Assembly (NCBI RefSeq): GCF_021155775.2
Contig: NC_060236.1
Span: 27,356,238 to 27,420,237 of the forward strand
Direction of reading: 5' to 3'
DNA from: Neodiprion pinetum
Lineage: Eukaryota; Arthropoda; Insecta; Hymenoptera; Diprionidae
Length of the DNA: 64,000 nucleotides
Shown here: piece by piece, positions 11,601 to 24,100 of the stretch
Position numbering within the stretch: the stretch's first letter is position 1
How the letters are laid out: each line of letters begins with the position of its first letter
Notes under the pieces: generated by a model
Database searches by the model: none
What the model saw: only the letters and a program-made list of their open reading frames with translations
Told to the model about the DNA's origin: nothing
Translations under genes and position numbers: made by a program

Positions 11601-13456
11601 CGGCGATTCAAGTTCGATCACAACTTCAGGTAGATAATTATTCGAAGATCGCAATGAAGGTGGACTGAGTGGGTAATTCATAAACTGTTGTTCAAAAGTA
11701 GTTTGAGACCTGATGTACATGCGTTGTACCGAGAAACCGCCCAATAGTTGAGAGTCCTGATGTACAAGCGTTTTAGATTATGCGATTCTCTGATCAGTGG
11801 TTGCAATAATTGCATAAGAGAATAATTGCGGAAGAGAACGAAGAAAACGGGAATTGCGACGCGTGGTTCAGTATCGAGCGTTTGCGTTCAGAACTTTTTC
11901 TCTCGAAATCGAAACGAAGATACAAGAAACTTTGCATAAAATGACATCTCTTCCCCCGTACGGTGGCATTGCACCGTAATAATCCTTTTCACGTTATATG
12001 GGTACAAGTACCGATATGTATACACTAGCGGATGTAATATGCGGTTGTAAATAATAGATGATGTATCGGGTGTGCGGCGGTGGCGAGGACGCGGTTGATT
12101 TCAGCCACCCCCGAACCACCCTCGACCCCTAAAAGCCGGCGGACTTGATTTATTGATATCGCATGCAAAGCCGGTCTGCGTTCTCCGAGAACCCCATCCC
12201 CATATCGGCGGCACCGTTGGTCTGAACGAGACCGTGGCTGACCGGGTATGGACCTGGCGTACCAGACGTGAACTTACCGCGAGTGGTGCGATCAGACATG
12301 AGAAGAGCGAAAAGGGTGGATTCCGCAGGGCGGCGAGTTACTTCGGAGGCAGTTCCGCTACTGCAGGAATGGACAGTTTCGCTCGTATGTAAAGTCGTAA
12401 ATTAGTACCGCAGCACGGCATTACCACCGGCTAAGGTTGGTATATGTTTGCGGGGGTTGCGATAGGATTACCCACGGCTAATTGGATATATGGGAACCGA
12501 CGGTGTATCCCGTTGAACCGTTCACTTCCGCCGTCTACATCCCTGGCTCGTATATACCTACGCTGTTCTTTACACCATCCGTTGCGTGAACGACCATCTT
12601 CGAGGAAGTTGACGCTGTACTTACCGAAATTTTACCGAGGGTGTTACTCATTCTCATTCAATTTGTGAAATTTAGCCTTCTTGGTGAGTCGGCAACTTCT
12701 GCTGTAATGCTCGATACAGCCTCTGATGTTTGTTCGTGACATCAGAAATACTGTGCCGTTCGGAGCTGATTCTGTAATGGGGTTCGAAACAGGCTAGGGA
12801 TGGATTCTGTACTCAATCTTGACATTCGTAGTCGGAATCTTGAATAATGGTCGGTATCAAATAACTTTATATTAGGTAAGTTGTACTAACAAGTGAAGTC
12901 ACTCTGATCGAGGAAGAGCTTATTACGTTCATTCTACACTTGTATCTTTATCCTAGAGGTATGTCTAAAAGTGTGCTGGATCGAATGCATCTAATGAAAA
13001 AAAAAAAAAACAACTATTCCGAAACTGTTGTTTGGTAGTAGAAAAGCTAGAGAGTACAAATTCCTCCAACTCTAACCATCACCGCGAGTTAGTGGGATAA
13101 AATTTTTGGAGCAAGCTCGATGCCGAACGATTTCGTTTAGCCAGTCTCACTAACCGCGTTCGAGAGTTGTCCAATTCAACCAATTTCAATCGAATTCAAC
13201 CTTTCCAGTCCAGCGTACGCAGAGATTCATTACGAGTTGTTTTTTCTTCTTTCTCTTTTTCTCACCCCTTCATGCGAACCTGCTGACTTTTAGGAAGTGA
13301 TATTGTGGCGGGCGGGGGTCAGGGGTCGACTGGGAACGACCGAGCGGTTAGCCTTGCGTATTAGGATGCGTGAGGCGCGATCCCGCACCCCAGCAGCTAG
13401 GCGCCCTGGGGTTCCTTCTTTCTCTCACTCGCCCGATCCGCCTCCCGTCCACTCCA

Positions 13457-13503
<47 letters not shown>

Positions 13504-16500
13504 CTGCCACCTCTACCGCAGAGCAGGGTGGGTGCGGTTGCACTGATTTCACGCGCGAACACCGACTAAAAGCCAACGCGTTTTGTGTGCCTACAACCCC
13601 GAGGTTATCCGCCTCGTGAACAACCTAATGGAAAAGAGCGGAAGGCAGTGGCGTGGCTCAATTGATCGAGAAGCTTCTTGCCGGTTTTTACTCCCAGCTC
13701 ATCTTTACCCTATATACTCGAATGCGGAGTCACCTGATCGCGTTCCACTCTTCGAATCCAAACATCGGCTGCGTGGAACGAAAGCAACCGGGTATTTGTT
13801 GCCATTCCAGCGGCGTGTACCCGAAGGATGGTTCTTTTTCATCACGACTAATCAATGGCCGTCAATGATATTAATCATCGGTTAGTCGAGGTTGACCGTG
13901 ATCGACAACTTTGGGGCGACCCAGGTGAGCTTTCCGAGGACTCCAGTAACACTGTCTATAGGTATAACCGGGTGTGTATCGATTCGGGCGTAGATAGAGG
14001 CGCGCACCTTTCGATGACTAACAATATGCCCGTGAAGGGTAGAACCCAGCGGATCCCGGTCTTCCCTCGGGTCCGAATCGAGTCTGTGATACGCGTATAT
14101 TGAGTCAATTAGGAATATTGCTTTTTAAAAATTGATCAATCATCCACCGATTAGGCCGACGCACGCGTCGGTCCGACAGCTGCGTCCGCCAGCCGCACTT
14201 GGAAAGGTGAATTGGCCTCCGCAAGCGGTACACCTGGACAAAAAATCACGGCTCCATAGTTTTCGGGACCTCGGACGAAACTGTTTAATCTCTCGTTTTT
14301 TTTTTGTCTTCCAAGTCATTTTTCGATCGGTCGCGGAGGACACGCGAGCTTTCCAAGCAATCGCTTAACGGATTCGAGTAGGATAAGTTTAGACGGTTAC
14401 CTCGAACGTTGGGGAGGATCGAGGCTGGCGGCCCATGCCGAGAAGGGAGAAACGGGTGAGAGGCAAATGGGGGGGAGGGACTCGTAAAGGAGGTTCAGCG
14501 GGCGTTGATATAAATTGATCGAGCCATCAACGCAAGCGGGAGGATCTGGAGCTCGGCACCCTCGGGAGATATACGACCCTATAATATACTTGTGTTGGTG
14601 CGGGATACGGAAAGTCCGCTGTACGGGATCGAAATCTGGTTTTGGAATGGGACCTTTTGCCGGACCAGATCCGCGAGAGGGACCATGACGAAAAATTTTC
14701 ACAGGCACAGCACGATTAGGTATTATCATGGATTATTGTTTTTAGTCAAATTGGAAACGAGACAAAGAGGTCACATCGAGCGTTTCACCCAGGAAACTCC
14801 AATTTCGTGGTATCTTGATCTTTGAATTATTCGCCGAGTTTGAAACTGATTACCTAGAAATCCCACTACGAAACAATGGATCGTCATAGTAGGCAATTCA
14901 ATCGTGAGCTGATTGTGAAGCGACTCTTCAATTTTGCAGAATCCACATTCGAGGGTTGGAGTGTATCGGTACTTTACAGCGCACGAATGAAGGCACTCTC
15001 GACCCCATTGATTCTGACAATATCTGTTAAAATAGTTGACAAAAGTCCTTTGATTTCTTTCGAAAAGGTTATCTAATTTCTGTCCAACGAATGTGAATTT
15101 GCGTCCAGTCTTTGAAATTTTATGACTTTATTGTCGAAAAGCACGGTTTTCTTTTTTTTTTTTTTGTTTACCATATACGATTATTGCTGCTTTTCGATGC
15201 ACGTTCAGAGGGTATGCGGCGAAGTGAACAAAGCAAAGGGTGCGAATCAGGCGACGCGAACCGACTCTCGCGGTCTGATTGATGATGGCAGACGGGAGAT
15301 CTTCGAAGAGGGGGGGAGAAGAGGAGGTGGTGAGGTACCGGCCGAGGCGCATTACCCAGACCACCCTCGGGGACTCCCGGGGTTTCGCGAAACTCTCTCT
15401 AGAACCATCCTATACCCTCCAGGACCTCCTAAGATAAGGGAGGATAAATAGCTGTCCAAATTAAATTTATCCTAGAACCGTAGAACAGCTACTGTCTACT
15501 CTCTATTTTCAGACACCGCTATTTTCGTGCCAAATTTTTTCATCCCTCTCCTCACGTTACGTTTTTTCACGGATTTCACAACGAAAATGAACAAGAACAA
15601 GAATAAGCACGAAAAAAGAAAGAAGAAGGGAATATACGAGTCGATCCGTCAACTTTCGGACAGATTTTTAGTGCATACATTTCGATATGGCTGTCATTTG
15701 GATATGTTACAGAGGTAGTGTAGACAAAGATACGAAAATCCTCCAATTTTCAGATCTCAGCGTTTACAAGAAACACGTTAATCATTGAATTTTCGGGACC
15801 TTATCTCGTCCAAAAAAGTCTGATATTTGTTTCAGCGTGAAAAAGACCGGTCTTTACGAATATGAGATACATTTGAAGATAGAACCAGAAGAAGTGTAAA
15901 AATAGAAAATACACATTCTATTCGACATTTTCGGTCCTGTACATGCGAAGGAGTAAAAACTACATTGATCAAATTTTTTCTTACGAAATGGTAGACATTT
16001 TGGACTGGGATAACACGAGATTACAATTTAATCAGTACGGATATAGAATGTATTTAGAAAATTCCGGTTCAGTGATGATTTCATTTTTATCAGTCTACAA
16101 ATTTCAAGATATACCTCTTTCCATATCTCGGAGCAGCCGAAAATCGTTGGTATCACTGCGATTATTATAAAACGATAGAGAAATTGTTGTCTCGTTGTCG
16201 GTACGCATGCAGTGAGCGTTTTAAGGACGTGCCAGCTGTAACGTGTATATATACACGCGTTCCCGCATTACTCGCTTGCCGGTTAAACTTGATCCCTTTA
16301 CGTTTTATCATTATTTTACGTTGGCAATATCTCCGACTTAGTGCTCACACTCCGCGCGTCGTGAAATTAGTCGTAACTACCGGTTAAACCGAAATTTCAC
16401 GCTGCATGGAATTAACCTCACCGCGGATATGTATAAACAGCGGAAAACGATGCTTGCAATAGCCATGCACAACGGGATATAATAACGGATGTAGCGTCTC

Positions 16501-19500
16501 TTGGGAATAAGGAGGTGAACTATCCCTTGATCATGGGAATTGGTTGAATGGTTTTTGGACCGTTTGCAAGTGTGTCCTTTCATGGGACATTCGGAACGTC
16601 GAAACCAGGTCTGAATTAACTGTCGCGGTAACGCAATTGTAACGATGCGTACTTAAAAGATTCCCTATTATTTCGCAACTTTGCAATTGTTTGAAATTGA
16701 GTAAACCGTATCGTGATCATATTTTGGAAACACAACACTTTGTGAGTTATTTTTAAATTCCAAGATACTAATTGTTTTCATCAGCGTTTCGTTACGTTAA
16801 TGGAAACCTTATTAAACCTCATCCACATCGGATCTTTGAAAACCTTGGTTTCCATTCATTGTGCACAAATTAAACGATCAATGGTGTATTAAGCGTTACA
16901 TTCGATATGCAATTTTTTTTTTTTTTTTCAGTTTCGTTACACTTCTACGATCCAATGAAATATTTTCTGGGCAAAAATTGTTGCAATTTCTCTATTGTGA
17001 AATAAAAAAAAAAAAAAAAAAAACAGAAAAAATCGTATGGGAGAATCCCGGTAAAGAGTACAAAATATCTATGTAGAAAAAATTGTTCCATCCTCGTTCA
17101 TCGATAGTTTTCTCAATCCTTTATCTCGTTTCGTCTTCTTCTTGTACCGTGTTGACGTTCAGAGGTCTAAAGAGAGTGCCTTCGTTTTCGAATTGCGGTG
17201 TTTATCGCCGGTCCCGTCGCCTTATTTCCAAACCTCGAGCCCATTAATACGTCGGGATTTATAAAATGACGAGGCTCCGCGAAAGAATCGAGGGCTGAGG
17301 GGGGGGGGGGTTTGATATGATACGGTGGAATGGGCTCCGGATGATCCAATTCTCCCGGGATGCTGTGGCAACACAGTTTGTCCATTGAGCCAACATCCCT
17401 GTGCCCCCGGACCCCCTTTCATCCCCCCACCCCTCAGGAATCCTCGCGACGTAGGTGGCGCGTATAGTTTCGGCCGACGACATGTAAGGGCCAATATCGT
17501 GCCCTATGTATATTTATACCGCATTAAAATTCACCCTCTCTCAAAACTGCGAGCCTCCGCAATCTCATACGCCTTATGTATGTGCGTATATGTAAAACAA
17601 GCCGAAAAGGAACAACGGAAAAACAACGCCCGATTTTTTTCACGAAAGGTTATTTAATTGGAAATAGATGGAAGAAAGAAAAATAATTTTAAAAAACAAA
17701 GAAGGAATGCTGGAATCATTGTCCACGTTTACTTTCTCTTGTTCTGATTTTTTTTTTTTTATCCTAGAACAGGTGTCGCGTAATGATTTTCCCTTGTATA
17801 CAGTAATTTTGATTATTGCCTTAGAATTTTCGTCTAACTCGTTTGCGGTCAGAAAGAAAATGCGAGTTGGATTCTATACACGAATTATGTGACGATGATT
17901 CCCAATCTTTCGCGTCGGCTGCGTCGCCGGTCGTTGTCACATGATTCGTATATAGAATCTAACTCGCATTTTTGCTTCGGATCGAAAACAAGTTAGACGA
18001 AAGCCCAAGGCATTAACGAACATTACTTTACGTATGTATGTACAACACTAGCGTCTCGCGGTGGACGAACGAAAGTAATCACGGTGTATAAATTTTCGCA
18101 GAGAGGGAAGATCGAGTGGGCATGTATACGGATCACGAGGAGAGTCGCATATGCGCTGGGAATTCGGCCCAGAAGTCACCTCGAGTCTGACTGACTCCAT
18201 CTACAAAGTATTGCTTTCAAAAGAATCCCAAGGGATACGGGTGAATGGTGTCATTGCCGAATCCCGGGGGAATGGACAAGTGACGTATATGACTCGGTGA
18301 GAGATCGAGTCTCCTTCTCTTTACCTATATACTCTAAATCATTCCTGATCATACGTATTGCTACGTTTATAATGTTGAAATTTCGCAGAACCGAGCCGAG
18401 ATTTTGTGAATCTTTTTTTTTTTTTATTTTTTTTATTTTTTTTTTTAATCTTGTAAGTGGAAAATTCTGCTGAAAACACTTGTCAGAATTTCTAACTTCT
18501 TTCGTCTTTAGAGAGAGAGAGAGAGAGAATTCAAGTTTCGAAGTTTTGGCAAAGTGGAGGAAAGATTCGATTTTTTAATTTTTTTAATTTTTTTTTTTTT
18601 GGTAATCAATTATTTATCCCTTGTTAGGTATTAGTATTTTCAATTGACTTTCGGCTGTTAGACGTGGAAAACCAAGTCGCTTTTAGATTTTTTTATTTCC
18701 CGAACGGTGTATCAAATTTATTTTAAATCGTTAGAAAAACGAAAGGCTCAAATTTAACATACAAAGGTACGAAAAAATTTGAACATTCCTTTACCCTCCG
18801 TCAACACGTTTTTTTTTAATTTCGTCCGCAAACTGATCAGGCTTTCAGGGTCATCGGTCCAGGTTTTCAGTTTTCACAGCTTCTCCGGGATCAAAAAAAA
18901 AAAAAAAAAAACTGGCGAAGACAAGAGTTTGAATTTATTTTTTCGCTTATGGGCTGAGATTGATATAACTCGAGGATAAATTCGAAAGGTATAATTTCCA
19001 TTTTAAAAATTCATTTGCACTCAAGCACAATGTCTACAGTACAGAAGTTTGAAATTTAGTTTCTCTCGACTTTAAGATCGGTTCAATACTTTCCTAATCC
19101 GATCCTAATGAAATTGGCGTAGAGTGGTGCTCGGGTGTAATCGAAGGGACGTAGACCGGTATCCCCGTCTACGAAAGGGACCCGTCCAACGGTTACCTGG
19201 CGCAGTTAACTTAACCGGTAGTTAACTTAACCAAATGTTAACTGGCGTCGTTCCGCCGAGCTTATTGTACAGGGCTAGAAACGCGAATGGCTATCCAACG
19301 GCTCGCTGCCGACACAAAATTTTATTCGCGTATATTTGTAAGGTACTTGTGCGTATAATGTAACGTCACGTGCAGTTTCAAACGGCGTTGCACAGCCGCG
19401 AAAATTGAGGGCAGGGTTTAATCGACCCTTACTTAGCAATTAAAGTTGGAATTAAATCGGTTATCGTCGCTTCGGCAAAAAGACCGCACCGCGGTTGATT

Positions 19501-19656
19501 AGCACTCAGTTCCTGAAAGCGCGTTTAATGCGCCAATCGCAATTAAAATATCGCGAAATCTAGACTCGATATTCGCCATCGAATTCCATCGGTGCGTTGA
19601 TATTTTACACGTATTCAAACGCAATTATATCTCAGCGATTCAAATTTTCCGAGTAT

Positions 19657-19687
<31 letters not shown>

Positions 19688-21143
19688 AATATACGTATGA
19701 TATATTTTCAGGGCAGTGCGATCGGTTATATGTATTATATATGTATGTAGGTATACCTTTTTATTTCTATTTTTTTTTTTTTTTTTTTTCAAATCGTCAC
19801 CTCCGTGTTTTTACCCCCGTTGTTTTGTACATCCACCAGGCTCCTCATTTTTATTTAATCATTCGTTATTTCCTCTTCTCGGATTTCAAGCCGGACGGTT
19901 ATTTCTAGACTGTGAATTATTGATCACGCGCAAGTTAGCCGATAATGCATTTTCTGTGTACAGAGCCGGAGCTTTTGTATACTCGTACACATTGCCGACG
20001 CGATCGAACTCGCGAAATTTTCTGTTGAATTTTTCAAGTCTCGTTGTTTTTTTTTTTTTTTTTATTTTTTTTTCTTATATTTTACTCGGAACCAGTGACC
20101 GCGAGCGACGAGTAAATATACTGACAATACGATGAAGAATCTTCTACCGCGAATTCGGCCATTCGCGTGAAAACTCTGCAATTGAACGCGATTTTCACAA
20201 TCGGGCAAATTTCCGACGAGTCAATACGCGAATCCCGTACAACGAGATGTATCCGGAGAAAGAGAATATTTTTTTAGCCTAATATGACAATACATTGTTT
20301 TACACTTGTCACGATTTTTTTTTTTTAAACGGAACAGTTTCCTCCATTTCTTTTTTTCTTTTCTTTTTTTATTCTTTTCAATGTTTTTTGTCCCTATATT
20401 TTCCAAACGCGTTTGCTTCGGTTTCCTGTCTCCGTTTTACCGTCTGGCAAAAATTTTTCGACAAAATGTCACATCTCCAGCCCACGTTGGACCGATTGAA
20501 ATTTGTAAAAAAGGGGAATAATGTTGTTGCCTGTGTTTTTGTTTAAAAAAAAAGAAAACAAAAAATAAAAAAAAAAAACAAAAAAATAAAAAAATGAGAA
20601 ATAAAAAAAAAAAAATATAAGCTTACGCCCCCTCGGTGGAGGATATTTACGACCTGGCAATGGAGAGCGAAGAAGTAGCCTTTGATAGCGGCGCTCGATA
20701 TCGTCGCGACGTCCGGCGCCGGCGCCTTTCGCGTCTACCGATTGGCCGCTCAACCCTCGGCGTGCTTCAGGTACACGTTCCCTTGGAAACTGTGGAAAAC
20801 GACGGCCTGCCTACCCTACCCTGCCTTCCCACGTACATGTATACCTATACACGTGCCTGCAGAGAGAGAGAGAGAGAGAGAGAGATGCCATGGCCACGCT
20901 TACGTCTTGGTTACGAACATGGTTAGTCTGTATGGGTGTAGGTGTATATAGGGGGTGAATTCCGCATGTATATATATGCGCGTAGAACTCGATGGAAATT
21001 CTCTTTCAATTACATTTCGACGATTTGAATTCACCGAACTGCCGCCGCGCTACTCCGAGGACGACTTTCATTTTGTTCCTTGCTCTGTCTGCCTATAAGT
21101 TGAGTGCCAGAAGACGGAGGGAATGACATGATAATACATGGTT

Positions 21144-21176
<33 letters not shown>

Positions 21177-24100
21177 TTAGGAGGGCTTGTTGAAACGTCT
21201 TGACGTATTTTCATTCCTGCCATTTCGGAGATTATGATTTTCTTTCTTTTCTTCTTCGGAATATCGCAGGCTGTGTGTATTTTTTTATTATTAAACTATG
21301 TTTAAGCGATCAAGGTAAAAAAAAAAAAAAAAAATGCTACTCTAGCAACGTATTTCGGTGGCGATACAGAGACGGATACGATATTTGTTGCAACAGATAG
21401 AGTTTTGCAAGTTTGAGTAGCCCGTGAAAAATCTTTGCTATCGGAGTGATAATCTCTGCTGTCTTTATATCGATACTAAACTTTAGCTGGATCAGCGAAT
21501 CATTCATTTTCACATTGATAAAAAAATGTTTAAAAATGTTTTAGCGTGCTAATATTAATCGTTGTTTATTGTTTTCTTTAATGAAAGTGTTGAGCAATTT
21601 GGATAAATGAAGAAACGAGCTGATATTTAATCACGAAAGGTAAAGAAATTAATGACTTTGCTTTTTAACTTTACAATACATTGTCGTTTTCTACAAGGGA
21701 CAATCTGAATTAATGTTCTTAAAAAAATGAACGGCTAGATATTTCTTCTAATTACTCGTCATATATAGTTAATACCAGTGAGGAATTCTGGAATAACGAT
21801 CGAAATATCTCAAGATCTACAGCCGTTGAGTAGAGAAATGAAAATTGTTCTGTCTTCTGAATGAAATTTCAAAATTTTTCGTTACAGCGACCAAGAATCA
21901 ATCGCGAACGCTTTTCTTCATCGATATAGGATCTCGAACAAGTTATTTTAGGACTTTTACTATATTTTCCAATTTTATTAACCATGTATAATTATCGATC
22001 GGATTTTATTTTATTTTTTTTCCTGCGTTCGAAAAGTTTTAGTCTTTGGATTGACTCTCACGAGCCTTTTCCTACCAACCGAGATACCGCAAACTCATAA
22101 AACGCCTTAGACAGCAAGTTCTACCAGCCAATTCAGAAATACAATAAAATTTTCACGATATTCTCTCGCAAGCATTAAAACTTTATCAGAATTAACATCA
22201 TCAGAAACCATTTAGCGTTATTTATAACTCGGGGAACTCAGAAATGACTACAGAAACATCTTGAAACCACCGGTTTTGAAAATGTGTTCAATTTATGGAG
22301 TCTTTATAATTGCGGGTAATATTAAATTTTCCGATTACAACTGCAATTCTAATTTGTTCGTTACGTTTTCGAGTGTGTTATTAATTCAAAACGGTGAAAA
22401 GTATTATCAACGTACCCACCTAATTTACGATATTAGTAGTAAGAAGAAAAATTTGTGTAATAATTGAAGAAGTCTTGCCGATTAAGGGTTTCGTATAAAA
22501 ATATCACCTCACACTTTCGCACGAGTCTGTCAGTTTCCGTGCTATATAAGTGAGTGAATTTCGCGCAGCGCGCGCTTCCACCCTCATTTTATATGCAGAC
22601 GGCACACGTTGGTTGACTGACGGTTCGAGCAGGAGATAAAATTTTCATGATATTCTATTAGTCCGGCGTTTTTCCCGACGTGCCGGGCGGCTCAAAAAAC
22701 GGAGGTCCACTTTTTACGCACCCCCCGCGATTTTCCGCCCTTTCACTGAACGGTACCTTTCGATGAAAAAACGACGCCTCGAACGAAAAGAAAAAAAAGG
22801 AAAAAGAGTAAAAAAAAGCAGTCTCGGGTTGGTCATTAAATTGTCTCCGCAAATGAAATGCCCGCACAAGTTAATCGTTTGCAACTCGATCAATCGTCAG
22901 GATCGTAATCAAACTGAACGGATAATCGCGTTTAACGCGTTCTGGATAAATTTTCCGAACATCCTAAAGCACGGATATTAAACGTGAAATTGTCATTGAT
23001 GCGTGGAACAGGTTTACCCAGACGGGGATGAATAGAATGGGAGAAAGATGAATGGTCGTGTTTAGATTTGCGTCTGCTAATTCTCTTCGCACACGAACAT
23101 ACGACACCATCAACTTGTTTTTGCGCATGCTTTTCCCTTTTTGAAGATGATGTAATGCTTGGGTGGACGAAATCGCGGCGCAGCGTGCAGTATGGCGGTC
23201 GGGAAAATTCAACCCCCGTAGAGCATTCGTCGGAGGGCTTAGCAACTCGCAAGTTTCGCCGCATCAGTTTAATCCAAAAAGCCGCATTAGGCCTCACAAT
23301 TGATTCTCAAACAACTCCCGTAAACTCCTTATACACATAGCTGCACGCCGGCCTGCAGGAATTTAACCGACTGAGCAGCATTTACCGGCTGATTAGCTGC
23401 TTATAACGTTAGCGTTTAGGGTAGTGGTAATTGTAAATGAAGTTGAAGCTAGCAGAAAGAGTTGGCAGCCAAACGAGTTAAACTCTTTGAGAATAGAAGA
23501 AATGCAATTCAATTTTACCCTTATGATTCTATAAAAGTATTGGGGGTTCAAGGTGTTTCACAAAATTTTTATTTTCGCACTTCACCACCTTGTTCAAATG
23601 AATATTGGAACGTTTGGCTGCTAGTTCTGGCTGCTAGCTTCAGCCTCGGGTAATTGTAACGGTGATGGGATGGAACAACCTACATTGTAGAAGAAGAAAA
23701 AGAAGAAGACGACGACGAAGTAGCAATATTAGTACTTTTAATGGGACTTACTTGAACGCGACTCTCCGTCAGTCCGATTCTCATTGCGATTTCTTCCCGC
23801 ATGAATATGTCGGGGTAATGCGTTTTGCTGAAACACCTCTCCAGCTCGTTGAGCTGCGCCGGTGTGAACCTCGTCCGATGCCGTTTCTGCTTCGCCGGTT
23901 TGTCGTCACCTTGACCGATCGACCCCGAGTTTCCTGAAATCATGAAGCACCGGGTCGGGGTCGTTCAGTGTATCGTCCACTGGACGTCTCCGTTAGAACG
24001 AAGTGAGAGAAAAAGACAACGGACACTCGCGCATGGAAAGTATACTGGTAGGTGTGATTAGGAACATTGAGACACTTATAGGAGAGCGAGACCATTGCTG

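Larger units (their letters stand above)
11316..23751. other. otp intron 2 (12.4 kb, splits the homeodomain)
   Basis: Large intron with no confidently coding exon. It holds a possible 49-codon ORF (12150-12299), a (CT)n tract, a MITE (17800-18032), poly(T) and poly(A) runs and a candidate transcription-factor site cluster (19204-19560). In paired-class genes introns of this size commonly carry enhancers, which is inference here. Confidence 0.7.

Noticed and set aside
20636..20951. Open frames as an exon in otp intron 2
   Set aside because: They depend on an (AG)n microsatellite (REREREM), and no homologue or convincing splice site was seen.
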